A stretch of 64,000 nucleotides of DNA from Todiramphus chloris collaris (lineage: Eukaryota > Chordata > Aves > Coraciiformes > Alcedinidae), in contig JANVCC010000018.1 of the NCBI GenBank assembly GCA_025345505.1, positions 57,052,724 through 57,116,723 on the forward strand, written 5' to 3'. Shown here in pieces: positions 14,395 to 36,721 of the stretch (the stretch's first letter is position 1; each line of letters begins with the position of its first letter). The notes beneath the pieces are model-generated. The model was not told where the DNA came from. It saw only the letters and a list, made by a program, of their open reading frames with translations, and made no database searches. A program made the position numbers and the translations under genes.

Positions 14395-16834
14395 TTTATT
14401 GCAGTCAACATTGACTGAAATTAAGAACCATACTTTTTAAAAAATTCTCTCATATTACCCCTTCCTTGGCCTTAGGCATTTAAAAGGTCGATTTTCATTT
14501 TGGTTTGCTAATTTCCACAGTTAGCTAGAATCTTAAGCCGTGTTCCAAATTCACTATGAATCATCTCTAATTTTTCCAGTTTTAAGGAAGCTAATGGAGT
14601 GCAATCTCTAAATTAGGGCAAACAGGCAAATTTATAGTACTCTTGATATTTCACTCGAGCACACAGATTTTTTTCTTCAAGATTTTCTGTCTTTCTATTT
14701 TTTCCCGTAATAACTTTGCAATAATGTCTGAGTACATTTTGATACATTGTTCATTTGTTTGATGCCTTCATATATTGTTGTGGGATTTTCCCACTACTCA
14801 CACCTAGAAAGGACCAGAAATCTAGATTGGTCAAATTACTCTGAGTATGTTTTTGCCATGCAGGAAGCCACAATGGCATGATAGCGTGGGATTTATGGCT
14901 CTAATGCCTGCTTGCTCCAATGGTGGCATGCCTGAACTGTTACTAATATTACCATACAGGCTATATTGCTCAGAACACATGGCCTCCTGTTCTCTCTTCC
15001 TGCAAAATGAAAGTTGTGCAGAGGAAAGAAGAATAAGGCCCTAAAAGGAAGGAAAAAGTTGTGGATTCTCAAAATGACTGGAGTAGGACAATAGATCACT
15101 ATCAAATTAAACACAATTAATTTTCCCTATATTGCCACATATACAATTCACTAGGACAAAAGCCTACGCTCTCTCTGAAATAATTTTTACATTCACATAA
15201 GAAGATGTGCACACTAATGGATCCTGGGATGATTTCTGAAATTTCTATGAACACACTATGTTTCTCCAGGAGAAGAAGAAAAGTTGCAAGACAAGCTCAG
15301 GCTGATGTTGAGGAAGTGCCTCTTTACTCCTTTTAACCTAGACATGCTGTTTTAAGATAACATTTATCATCATTACCGCACTGTGCATCCAGCAACAGCC
15401 TAGAGAAGGGTGCAAAAACTGTAGGATGAAGGACACTGTCTGTCTGAAAGTTCAGCAAGAGTCTGGGTCGCATCCGTATTTCTTTCCCCCCGTGGGAAGG
15501 AACAAGCCAGGCTCTGTGCATGTCATTCAGACGGCCCATAACACCGAGTCAAGTGATGGCAACAACATACTTCCAACGCCATGTGTCTAGGATTTCGGGC
15601 ACCATTGTGATCATACCTCTATGCAATATTTCCGTGCTAGATGCAGCTTGTTGCCAGAGTGCAAGTAAACTTTGTAAGAGACTGCCACGAGTCAGTCCAG
15701 GAGCAGTAAACTAGCACGTGGCTGAGGCACTCTCATCTAGGAGAAGAGTAAAAAAGGAGTGTGTCAGCAGTACTGGGAACAACGGTCCTTGTTCTCCTGC
15801 CTCGAGTGAAAAGTAAACAAGTCCATTGTTGTCTGACTGTGTCAAACCTCAAACTATAATGCTAGAAGGAAAAATAAGTTTTACAGAATTGAGCGTATAT
15901 ACAACCCTTTTCTTCCCTTCATAAATTGTATGTTACACTAGTTGAAACTACTGAAGTGTTTACAGTATTCTCTCTATATAATGGCACATTTAAGCTTTTT
16001 AAAGGGATCGGAACATCTCAGGAATGTCTCTGGTGCTGAAAAAAGGCTAATGTATTACAAATCATATAATATTTTAGTTCAGAAAAAATATGTTTGGGTA
16101 TTTTGACCTAGCATCGTAAGGGTTGGGAAACTGAACGAGGATGCCATGAAGCATGACTGACCAATCAGTCGAGCTAGTCTGCTTCAGTTACATGTTGTGC
16201 AAGGCATTATCGCTGCAATCAGTCACAAAAATGCATATTTAGTTTTTGTACATTAAATACTACACCTGTGAACCTATGTAAAAGATATACAAAATATAAA
16301 TGTCATCAGGACTGTATATTTCAAATTTTTAAAATAAGCACAAAGTATATATATATATGTAGGCATATAGGTTGCAATGTCAATGTCAACACTAGCACAG
16401 TTTGTCTCTTCTAAATACAGACCTGTATACTTCCTAGTCCAACACATGCACCTACGAACACATGGTCATGCATACAGCTTTATGTTCTGCTGTTTGCAGA
16501 AGAGTCAGAATATACAGCACTATACATTGTTTCAACTCAAAATTGACTGGCAAATTAAGGGAGATGCCATTCAAAAGAAATTCCTTGTGACCTATTACCA
16601 AAAAAAAAAAAAAAAAAACCTAGTGAAAACCAGGGGTATAGTTATTTCATCTCAATAAAAACACTGAAGACCATGGTGATGATGACCTAGGATTCAAAAC
16701 GCTTTGTCCAGCATGTGGTGAGGGTCGCTCTTGGTCAAGAGACCACACTGTAGAACTGGTTGCTATAACACATACCAAACACAGTTATAAAGAGGTGTAG
16801 AGCTTTCACAACACCATCCAACCCAGCTCTGGGT
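14395..16834 (-). other. KIAA0408: Probable KIAA0408 3' UTR, with candidate poly(A) signal
   Basis: AT-rich sequence after the KIAA0408 stop. The first canonical AATAAA I find on the minus strand is at 14395-14400 (context GCAATAAAACTT), giving a 3' UTR of about 2.4 kb. A second is at about 14143. The stretch includes an A19 tract at 16600-16618 and a short TA repeat near 16340. No coding sequence is seen. Confidence 0.35.
16600..16618. repeat. A19 tract in the probable KIAA0408 3' UTR
   Basis: A19 on the plus strand, which reads as poly-U in the KIAA0408 transcript, about 220 bases after the stop. Confidence 0.93.
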
Positions 16835-25367
<8,533 letters not shown>

Positions 25368-27501
25368 TTAGCTTTCAGGGAAAAAAAAAACCAAGCAAGC
25401 AAAAGCCAGAAATAATTAGCTTAAATACACTTACAGGAGACAGTATCACCCAATTGCATGATATATACCTGGAATGTGATGAATATGGATGAACTAAGTA
25501 CTATAGGACACAAATCCAAGGGCTGAGAGGCCCAACTGGGAAAGGAGAGGAAGGACATGCATCCAGCATCATAGAATTCAGGAACGTCTGCCACAGCAGG
25601 CTCTGCCATGGCCACTTTGCATCACTCTTCAACTATAAACCTGTTTCAAATGAAATTCAAGTCTCCATGATACTGAATGGCACTTCAGGACCCTGGTATC
25701 CTGCAACGTCTGCCCTTGAGGGTGAAAGCTATTTTTACATTTGTTCAAAAGACAACTGCAAGTGTAAAGGTATCGTGTTTACTCATGCACTCCTTTCACA
25801 CATGCAAGTAGCACGACAAAGACTGTGACATTCTTTTGGCAGTTGAAGACTGCAAACTTGATATTGAAAATTCTTAAGGCTATATGAATGCTTTCAAATG
25901 CATGAAGGAAAACAGGACAGAAAAGATAATAACAGGTAACAAACATACAGTAGAAAGCACCATTCTACTATGTAAAGGACTACAGGTCACTATAAAGAGT
26001 TTACATATTTTGGATTTACAAATCTAAATCTATAAAGGTTAGTTCCAGGATCAGCACAGGGAAAACTAGAAACTATTCTCCAACAGCACGAGCCCAAATC
26101 TAGTTCAAGACCTCACTCAGGACATTTAACTAATTTGTGCTTCAGTTACTCCTTCCCCTTCAGAAGTCTTTATTATCTTAGTATCTGTGAATGAAAAAAA
26201 AGTTAATTGAACCACAGAAGGGTAGAATTTTGGATCTGCTCATCTGCCTTTGGAGCAAAACAGTTATGGATTTTATGGGTCTGGTGTTCCTCTTGTTTTT
26301 TTGGGCTTTACAATAGAAACTCCACTACCATCAGCACATCTACTATGCCAGCAAGGCCACAACAACATTTAGCCATTCAGTTAACGATGGCTCCTGAGGT
26401 ATAAGGGCTGGTACACACACACTGATACTTGAGTTTGTTAACTCTGGTTCTCAAACCTAGCTACTGTGTTACTTAGGTGAGCATGGAATCTAGTTCTAGT
26501 CCAAAAATCTCCCTGCACTGCTTTGGCCTCCTGCTAGAAGCCAAGCAAATGAAATATCAGAGTCAACTAAGGGTAAACCCACTTTACCTTCCTTGAATTT
26601 GTCCATTTCCCTCACCAGCGGTCATTGATTGTTAACTGACACTTTGTCATCAAGATTTTCTTTGATATAGTGAAAATTCATTCTTGATCTTCATGCAAAG
26701 TTCTTCCCTATCCTGTATTTTATTGGACAAGTCTTGTTGATTCAGCTGTGGCTACTGTGTAATCACTGCTTACCAGTGTCTGCATTATTTCGGCTGACTG
26801 GGAAGCTGATGGTAAACTTGGAGTCAGATTCTTTCATGATCAAGGAAGCAGAAGAGCCCAGCTGAAGGTCTTTGGGTCATAGGAAGTACTGCTACAGGCT
26901 CTCTCAACTGACAGCCATCATGGGCCTGGTCCTAACTCAGGGGTTGCAAAACTGTTTACCCCAAGCACTTTTGGACAGAGGACTTAGAGAACCAGCTGAC
27001 TATTCTTCAAACATCTCTGTCAGACCATTTCACAATGGTGCAACCATGACACCACATAACGTGGTATTGGAGCTTACTCTTTCAAACTCTTGATTCACAC
27101 CTACCTTGGAGCTCTGAAATGCCAATCTGTCCCTCAACTATCTACAGACAGATGTCAGACACTTCTTCTTCCACCTGCCTAAAACCATAAAGGACAGCTT
27201 TCTGAAAACATTAAACTCATTGAAACTAAGAGCCACTGAAAGACAGCACATCATTCTCGTCACAGAAGAAGTCAAGCACTGGTTTGCTCATTGCTTCTTA
27301 GGGAAGGCTTTAGAGACTGCACCTCTCCAGACCAGTGATTCAGCTTGGTGCCAGACTTCAGTAAGTGCTGACCAAAAACAACTTACAAAAAAATACTACA
27401 GCATTTTAGACCTGTTGCAAACTTCAAAACCACTTTGATACTTTCTGACTTTGCAAACTCAAAGGTTGCAATTTTTAGTACAGTCATTTTCTCTCTTTTT
27501 A

Positions 27502-27526
27502 TTTTTTTTTTGGGGGGGGGGGGGGG
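27502..27526. repeat. T10-G15 homopolymer junction
   Basis: Ten T are followed by fifteen G, in the spacer between the two genes. Confidence 0.95.
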
Positions 27527-29014
27527 CTATATTTCTGTCTTTATAACATTTCAAGACATCTCTGAGAAATAAAGAAAAAACTCTTTGCTCCACTAGAATC
27601 CTGCAAATATGTGTTAGAAAGAAATAATAATAATAAAATAAAATGCTGTAAAGTCATGAACATGACAGGCAGGTATAATCTGTCTACAAGTTGCACAAAT
27701 GGTGATTTTGCTAGTGCACAATTAGTAATAATGACCATGCTACAATAAGCAGTATATTACTAGAAAGAAAGTCAATACTATATAGCTTTTTTTTTTTCTT
27801 TTTTTTAACATATATAAGAATAGATATATAATATGTACTACTTCCAAGCACGTATATAGCATTGAAAAGGACCCCGGTGCTTTCTTAGAGCTGGGAACTA
27901 CTATTACCATATTTGCACTCATTGTAACAATTTAAAAGCTTTTTTCATATGGGACTCTGATTATAAGAAGAGACTGGAGACCATCAAAATGAAATCAAGT
28001 CTTGGAAAAGGTTAGTTACAGAAGTTAGTCACTTGTAGCTCTAAGATCCACAAAAACCTTGGATTGCTGCTCATGTTTCTCTGATTTCCTCTTCACAAGT
28101 TCTGAGAAGAAAATTTATGCTTATTGATGTTAGCAGCTGGATGACTATAGAGTTTTGCTGCTATTGTACAGTGGATAAATTCCTCAGAGAATTTTACTTG
28201 CTATTTCTATAACTCCCCCTTTTTTCTTGGTGCTTAGGTTGGATTTTTTGTGTGGTTGGTTTGGGCTTTTTTTTTTTTTTTCTGTTTTCCTTTTTATTTT
28301 TTCCCTCCTGCTAGCAATAAAATCCAATTTGTAGTCCTGGTAGTATGCCCTAGGTCTGTATGGTGCACCGAGGTGTCCCCATGAGTATTCCACATGACTT
28401 AAGCAACCCAAAGGGATGCAAAATGCCACATTATAATTTGCTGTGTGGGTCAGAATGGTATCTGTGCTCTTGCAGTATTGGCACTTTCTGCATGTCCTAG
28501 ACAAGGTCAGAAGCTCATTAAAGCAATCAAAATCAAGCAAATAATCAATTTCGTCTACATCAGCTGCATTTTCCCATAATTTTTCCTTTATCCCTCCCTC
28601 CTTTCAAGCAAAAAATGTTTTAAGCAGCTATTTGATACTAATGTTGTTATTCCCCCATGTCTTACTTGTGCACTTTCTATCCACATACTAAAAATGAAAA
28701 ATAGTTTGCAAACAATCTCTATTGACTTCTAAAAATTATCTGCAGTGACATCAGCTGAAATGTTATTTTTCAGCAGAGATTAATCAATCAGATTGGGTGT
28801 GCACAACCATTCAGATATGTAAATATTCCCTCTATTTTACTGAAAAAAAAAAAAAAAAGGTGATTATTTTTCTAATGAAGTATTGTATTTTGGATGACTA
28901 AGGAAATTCAAAATTTGTCTTTGTTCAATTAGAAAAGTATGCCATGTGTCACAATACTGTGCACTTTATACATAAAAATAAACTACAGTTGTGTGAGTGT
29001 GAAAGAGAGAGATG

Positions 29015-29061
<47 letters not shown>

Positions 29062-29072
29062 NNNNNNNNNNA

Positions 29073-29116
<44 letters not shown>

Positions 29117-29132
29117 AAAGAAAAGAAAGAGA
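29015..29132. repeat. (GAAA)n microsatellite interrupted by an assembly gap
   Basis: A nearly perfect GAAA array on both sides of ten N (29062-29071), fading into GAAAA and GAGA units at the right end. The round gap size suggests unknown true length. Confidence 0.97.
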
Positions 29133-29400
29133 GAAGGGGGATAGAAGGGAGGGAAGAGATCTGAATGCTCACTGTGCTACCTGTCATCCCTGTTCTGTTG
29201 ATATATCTGTGCCTGCTCTGAAGAAACTATCTGAACCACTGAAGAGCTTTTCTCTAAGAATAAAGATAGTATACAACATACATGAACAGCACATTACATG
29301 TAAGTAACATTACAAGACATGTTTAAATAACTGGCACATTGCTTTCTTTTTTAATCTTAACTGTTCCAAACCACTGCTTTAAAATAAGCTGTAACCATAC

Positions 29401-29640
29401 CTTTTGTGGAGTAAGAAATCCTTCAGAAGTTTGTCAGTCCATTTCTAAACAGCAGTGAAAGCAATGAAATGCATAGGTAGCTGGGATCCAGTTCTGTGAA
29501 TCTTGATCTTTAAAAGAAATAAGAAAGCTCAGCAAGACACAACCTTTCAACTGGGGCAGCATTTACAACTCTCCTTGAATAACTCCGCAACTTTTGCAAA
29601 CTGAAAAACAGTTCCGTCCAGCATCATCCCAGCAGCTGGC
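29401..29640 (-). other. KIAA0408: Possible untranslated first exon of KIAA0408
   Basis: On the minus strand a strong donor, AAAAG|GTATGG, ends at 29401, downstream of the CRE/E-box. It could splice to the acceptor at 25278, giving a 5' UTR that adds only 9 bases before the ATG. The 5' limit is arbitrary because no start site can be read from the sequence. Confidence 0.28.
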
Positions 29641-29643
29641 TTC

Positions 29644-29714
29644 CACGTGACGTCAGTGCACGGAGGATGGTTCTAAAGCCATCTCTTCCAACCCCCAGCT
29701 CTGTAACTTTATAT
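29644..29714 (-). promoter_or_regulatory. Candidate KIAA0408 promoter: overlapping E-box and CRE, ATATAAAG box
   Basis: A CACGTG E-box (29644-29649) overlaps a full palindromic CRE, TGACGTCA (29648-29655), in a short stretch with several CpG in otherwise CpG-poor DNA. On the minus strand an ATATAAAG box lies about 55 bases upstream (29707-29714). It is 4.4 kb upstream of the KIAA0408 start exon and just upstream of a good splice donor. Inference only. Confidence 0.33.
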
Positions 29715-32700
29715 CTCCTCATATTTTGTGTAAACAACTCCAAGTCCAGGACATTTTTAGGTTTTATAGTGCAGTCCAGTCTTTAAAGCTTGCCAAAGCA
29801 GACAGTGTTAATATCAAAGCTATGACAATAGGCAATTTTAGGTTTCTTTTATTAGCATCCACGTTGTAAAGGAAGATTCTTTGCTGTCTTTCAGATCCAG
29901 TTTTCGGGGTTATATTTTTTAGCATTATGATTTTGAGCTTTGCAACTTGATCCTGATAAACTGCTTTGTAAAGGGGTATGTTTAAAGCAGCAGTCGTGTT
30001 GGTTAACAGCTATCCTAAAGAGCTGAAAGCAAACCACTCCTCCCTAAAATCTTTTTCTGTAGTCTAAATATGTTGTCACTTACAAAATGCAGAATTATTG
30101 GGCACTGTGTAATCCTACTGTCTTGCATTCTGGGAATAGTGATAATGGTTTCTTTGGGATATACCCAAATATTCCTGCTACTTTATAAGGTTTCTGGATC
30201 AGATTCTCCAGTCTGTTAAGATACTTTTTGTCTCAGCAAAGCAAAGCACTTGAAATTGGACAGAGAATCTCCCTTGCACAGGAAAACTCATCCCCAGCAC
30301 AAGGCTAGCAAGGAAGGTCCAAAACCACCTTGGCTTGGATTTAAAGCACCATGAGCACCCATAGTAAAGATCAGCATGGGGTGAGGGAAGGGAGTGTATG
30401 TGACAAAAATGATCCAGCAAGTGAAAGTCCACGGGAGACCCTGAAGCCAGTGTAGTGCAATTTTGCTGCTCCCCCTGCTGAGCCACAGGCAGGAGGAGCT
30501 CAGCTTGCTCCTTGCCTCTCTGCCCACCACAGTAACTCTTCCTGTAGCACTATGTGTTAAATTGCTTTCATTTGGCACACTGAGAGAGACCCCCAGGCAG
30601 AAGCTTCACACACATGCCGCTGCCCTGCTGGGTAATTGTGCTTGGATATGTTTGTGGACAGTGATTGAGACCACCCATAGTCAGAAAATTCACATTTCAG
30701 GGAACGTTTGTCGCCACGTGTACCTGGAGAAGGGCCACAAAGTACTTGACTCACGCTGCATAAAACTCTGGATGAATTCTGATATTTGATGGGAGTCTCC
30801 AAATGCACTGAGCAGGAGCAATGTATATTTTTGTGGGCAGAGCAGCTGATGACAAGAGGATCAGCGAGACAAAGGATACGATAATAGGATTCACACATCC
30901 TTTGCTTACTCAGCACTCTCCTCTTTAGAACAATAAGGGTTTATCTGTGATAAAATCCATACACAGCATAGAGATTTTAGCTCTGTTGCATTTTGGAGTA
31001 AATACCAAAGCAGGTTTCAGGGAAAACACATTTTTTCTCCTTTTATGGTCTAGCTATAAGCCTCAGTGACTACATTACTGGGGTGCTTATTCTGATGCCA
31101 TGTAACCTAAGTAATGGGACTTGAGCTATTTATGAAAATTTCAAAGGTGATCTAAAAATTGAACAAAGATGCCCAAGTACACAACTGAGTGTTCCTGAAG
31201 AATATTCCCAACCTCTAAACTCTGAGGATTTAGAAGTCCCCTGCTCATAAAGCAGTGGTATGACTTTCTTCTATGAGGTTACATCCCAACATGCCAGCTG
31301 ACGTGGCTGGGAGCAAAGCCCAAGTGCCTGGGAGCAGAACTGAGCCCACAGCTGGAGGCTGGGTGCCACAGCTCTGCCTCCTCCTTGAACTCAGCACAGC
31401 TGCACCGCTGCAAATGAAGACAAGACTCTGAAGACATGGGTTTTTTCCTCTTATCCACCAGCATAGGCTATTATTCTTGTTCCTGCAATATTGTTAACTC
31501 AACGCCCCTCATCTTGTTACGTGAACTCTTTGAAGTAAAACACAGTAAAATTAAAGAAAACAATGGACTAAATCCTAGGCTTGAGTTTTCACTCAGGCAA
31601 AATCCTGCATTTCTGTCAGTGCGAGGAATTAGAAATGTGTGAGACTGAGGAACTCAGTAGGAGACAAGAGCTGGTCCCCACTCATAGGTTAAAGGGCCCT
31701 GTTAAGCTCATCGTAATACGGGAAAGGCAGAGAAACGCTGGAACAAAGAAAACATGAAGTGAGCTCTAAAAACCTGAGCTCATTGCTCTGGACATACTTA
31801 AGTGTGGCAACAGTGACTTTCGCTTTTGAGGAAAAAATGTTATGCAACAGAAACTGTCCCTGTCCCAACAGCAGCAGACAAAGCAGCAAATGTGGCTTTC
31901 TGTCCTCTGGCACAGGCAAAATAAGCAGGAAGGTTATTGTAGGTTTATTGCATCTGACACACTTCTTCCATAGGTGAAGTGTACTTTACCCATACCTGGC
32001 ATCTGCTCTGCTTGTGTTAAAAGTCAGCACCTCAACAACAACAACAAAAAAGGTGTAAGGTCATTTTAAACAAGCCCTCTACTAAAATTCTCTTCATCAT
32101 GCAAGATGAGCGAAGACAAAGGAGCAAGAGTTTCAGCATGGGCTATAATCTGATTAGATACTCAGGGTAGTACATATTCTGGTCAATCATTTGCCCTCAA
32201 GATCATTTTAGAGCATCTTCAGTTCTGCTACAATAGCTTGGTTATATCCTATGGTTATATCCTTGGTTATATCCTATGTCTACATAAATTTGGTAGCAAG
32301 AAGAAAAACCAGCTCTGCTGCCACTGTAATTAATCCAACCACAACATCAGATGCCTGAATGACGTACACTTTGATAATCTTGGTAAATGCATCTCAGGCA
32401 TGGATATATACATCAGGAATTGGGCGGAACGGAATACAAATTCTGTCTCCTCTTACTGTTGTGCACTCCTACACTAATATATTACTTAGTGGAAAAATAG
32501 AGCCAACAAAGTGTTATGTCATGTCACTTCTCCAAGGTTACATTGGAAATCGGTGGCAGATACTTTAGATGTTTACTTTAAATAGAGCCACTGTAATTTT
32601 CCCCATAGGCAACTGCATGTGTAATGGCATAAGTTGGGTTTGAATATCACTTCCCCTGGCATTAAATCAGAGACAGAAATGTAAGCCAATGAGAATTACG

Positions 32701-35458
32701 TCCCCGATACTGATGCCTTTAGAAGTCTCCTACTCACCTATCAGATTCTGGGGTGATTAAGGGGAAGGGCATCTAATATCCTAAAGCTCCACTCGTTTTC
32801 ATAAACAACTCCCAAAGTTCATGTGCAGTTCATCTCTTTTTATAACACATTTAGACAGCCATGGTTTTGGCGATTTTTTATTTTCCAACTGCCAGGCATA
32901 TTTCTGCACTATAACACCTGCTCTCTTCTAGTTTTGATTTTGAAGCATTGCTTGACATGTGTCAGCAGACACTTACTCTGTCTCTAACTGGAGCTTCAGG
33001 CATGGATATTTTTGGTTGAAAGAAATATCTCTGATCCTGGTGAAGATCATCGTTCTAATATCATGGGTAAGTATCAACAGTAGTTGATGATCATCTAATA
33101 TCAACAGTACATAAAATAATTGTAGAAGTATTTTCTCAGGGAATTCAGAGCTGACTTTAAACAGGAAAAAAAGTCTAATTGAATTTATCTGGTTGCTTTA
33201 AAGGAAAAATAGCATTTATTTTCTAAATGACATAAAAATTCATTGGCATGACTGCTGATTTATATAAGCATAAATATGTCAGAATTAGATCTGTCAATGC
33301 AAGAACTGTTATTTCTGAAACAACATGGAAAGAATTCCCTGGGAAAACAGGAAACAGAAATTTAATCTTTCAGAGAAATGTAAAATTAAGGCACTCTCGG
33401 GGTTCAAATACCATGAGATCTTTGCCAGAATATTAGTATTTTGCCAGAATATTCCAAAATGGGAATGGTGAATCTGCTACTGGTTTAAGTGGGATTTGAA
33501 CCAATATGTAACCTGGCATATCCAGCTCGTTGCCACATAAAATCAAAATCTTACATTCTTCCTATTATCGCTGCTCAGAATTAGGTGCTATGCTGCCAAC
33601 AGGATCTAGTGAATCAGCAGTGTTCTGTCTGGCTCTGCCCTGCCTGACTCCCACGCACTCCTCTTAGAGGACCTGGACGTGTTCAGCTGCATTTATTCAC
33701 TCACCTGTGAGGTGGACTTTGTCCACCAGTGGGGAGAATGTGCTTCCTTTCTTGGCAAGTATAACTATTGCATTTCTTTGTGAGACCAAGTTATTTTAAT
33801 TTAGCAAGGCACAGAACACTTATTTCTTTGGCTAGAAGTTATCTTCTGGCTATGGATAGATGTCCATGGTGATTTTATTAACATTCTCAGCAGCTTTTAA
33901 AACAGTGAAAAAAGGAGGGCTGTGAACTTCTCTGTAATACCTGGTGCGAAACAGATGAGCAGCTCCAATCACTCCCTTCAAACTGAATGCAGAAGGACAT
34001 GAAAAACACATTTCTCACTGAGATTTCTCTGTGAGGTTTGTGGGGTCCTCACTATTCTCCATGCTCATCACAGATTCAAAGACTGTGGGGAGCTTCTACA
34101 ACAATTTTGTATGCTTTGATTTCAGATTTTAAGAAATTGCCTGTGCAATAGCTCCCTAAATGTCTCAAGAGGTTCACAGATTTGCTTTGTTTTGTTGATG
34201 CCTGGCAGAATTAGGATGAGGAAAACTCCAGTTATATGCAAGAAAAAACACTGTGAGAAATCAATGGGGTTATAATTGCCAGTCCTCTGCAGAAGTTATC
34301 TCCACCTTTTGTCTCAAGAGGTTCATCCTCACCTTTTCTGATTTCTGAGAAAAAAGCAAATCTTACCTAATTACTTCCAAGATGTATTCAATGTATAAAT
34401 TCAGTGTATTAAACCTTCCTACTACTTTACACTAGTACTTCTACTGACACATTCTGTGTAAATCAAACCCTCTCTACTCATCTTTACTACATACAAGGCT
34501 GAGAAAAGTATAAACAAGTGCAAGTTAAATTCTGAAAGCCCAGAACTTCAGATCAGATTTAAGAATGATTTTTCTTCTCTTTTATGGGATTGAGCCAGTA
34601 ACATTTAAGAAAACCCAGATGATCTTTTCTTCCCTCGAGGGAGAGACTAAAACAGAAAAACTCAAAAGTCAGTCATGTGCTAAGAATTGATATGACAAGT
34701 TTAAGCCTCAAATCATTATACTTTTAATGTCCACATTGCAAATCCATGGGGAAAAAAATAAATTCTCAAGCAGTTCCTGAAAAATTCCTTATAGGAGTAG
34801 CTCGGAGAAAAGCAGCAAAAGCACCTTTTCCCGGGTATTTGAAAACTATCTTTAGAGTTACAGAAATTCACTGTGAAAGTATAATACAATTGACCATATC
34901 TTGCCATAATAGTTTCTAATATGTGAAACTTAACTTCTATGCAGTTAAACTAGAGCAGCTTAGAAACTCCTCAAAATTACTTCAGGCCCAACTTTCTCTT
35001 TAATCGTGACACCAAGCAAGGCTATCTATTATTCTCACATATCTTGATTATCATTTCCTTTAGACAATTAACTGCTAACTACAAAATAAATAATGACGGC
35101 AACATTCCCTGGTAGGAATAAGTATTTGGATTAAGTCAAGGTTAAGCGATTTAACTGATCCAGGTTGACACACTTGAAGAGTATGCTGAGGGAAAACTAG
35201 ACAAACAAGAAGAAAAATGCAAGCTTTGTTTAATTTTGAATATTGTGAGTTTACTTTTTTTTTTGTTCTCATAAAATAATTGTAATGCCTAACTTCTGCT
35301 TCCCTCTAAGGGGTTTCCCTCAAAATGGTGTGTGTCTACTATTCCAGGTAGCAGAGCACAACCCAGGCACAGAGAAGAACTGTTCTCACTGGGAAATGTG
35401 TTAAGTGAACAGGGATAAATCAAAGGGAATCCTTATTGCCAGCTAGAAAAACAGCTTT

Positions 35459-35481
35459 TTTATTTATTACCACTATTTATT
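35459..35481 (-). terminator. Candidate polyadenylation signals of SOGA3
   Basis: Read on the minus strand, three AATAAA hexamers lie within 23 bases (at 35459-35464, 35463-35468 and 35476-35481), about 1.25 kb after the SOGA3 stop codon. A TTGTG-containing stretch lies further downstream. A single AATAAA nearer the stop, at 36440-36445, would give a short 3' UTR instead. No transcript evidence is available, so the choice is tentative. Confidence 0.3.
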
Positions 35482-36721
35482 ACTAGATTTTTTTTATCAT
35501 GACATCTGCACAAAACAATGTCATTAATACACTTCCTTGTAAATTATTACCTCTGGGGAATTCACATTTGTGGGACTCAGTGGTTTCAACATAGGTTGAA
35601 TAAAACAGGAAAGAAAACAAAGCTCCATTGGGCATTTCAGATGAGGTTTTCATAGAGGGACATCTACTGTTTGTAGGAACAGCCTATGTTTGGTATGACA
35701 GAAAGATCACGAGTTGCCTGTGCTCTCAGTACAGCCTCTCATAGGCAAGACAGGAATATTCAGCAACTATTGATGCACACAAGCTTCCCTCACCTATGGT
35801 CACTCGCTACCAACAGCACGGTTAGATGGAGATCACTCAGAAAGCCAAGAGTTACCATGTTCATTCCAAACTTGTCCTGAAACCTGCAGAATCGAGAGCC
35901 CTGGCAGCTACCGAGGAAAATGGTATCTGATAAACTGCGATGTTAGAAAAAGGTATTTGACATCAGGCAAGGTGACTAGAATCAGACTTTTCAGTTCAAG
36001 TGAAAGTGTAGCATGGCCATCTTTCTAGAGCACAGAGAGAATGAAGCCAGCCTACACTTCTCAGAAGACTCCTCGCCTACTCTGATACCACCTCCTCCTC
36101 CTCAGGGGCTCCAGCTCCCTGACACATTTCCAGTTACAGTGCTCTATATACCAAATGTTTTGATTTTGTCCCCTCCATGGTGTCTAATCCACATAATACA
36201 GTGCTGAAAAACGTTATCACAACAATCATGCAAAATAGATTCATGCTGTGACATACAATCACAGAATACATATCGAATGTGGTTTTACTATTCATATGTG
36301 TCCAGAATAAAAATTCTTTTTCTGGGAGTGGGAAGAGGAAAGGAACAGACTCCTCACACCCACTCTGCATATTTCTGTTTTGCTTCTGATTTGGTGCAAA
36401 TTAATGAATAGCAAATTGGTTCCAGTCACTCAGGAAATTTTTATTCAAAACTGATAAAATCAGACAAAGTGAAAAAATATTTTCTGTTTGCTTACCTGGA
36501 ACACCGTGGTGAGTGGGTTTCCTATTCAACTGGGTGACTTTTTGGTATGTTTTTTGCAGGTTTGTTTTGGTTTGGTTTGGTTTTGGCAAACAAGTAGTCT
36601 TCAGTGTTTTTACAGCAGTGGCTATTACAGAAACTATGTCTCTTGCACTTCTTATCTTGGAGGGTGGACAAAATAAACAAACTGAAAATAATACTACAAT
36701 GAACAGTAAATGATGAATGGC

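Noticed and set aside
26872-27438. Two adjacent plus-strand frames in the spacer
   Set aside because: No recognised motif, no promoter or splice context, and different frames; not supported as a gene.
28184-28540. 118-codon minus-strand frame in the spacer between the genes
   Set aside because: It ends in translated T-rich simple sequence (Lys-rich tail), has no family motif and no splice context; it is probably chance.
28939-29307. Lysine/glutamate/arginine repeat protein
   Set aside because: It is only the translation of the GAAA microsatellite across an assembly gap.
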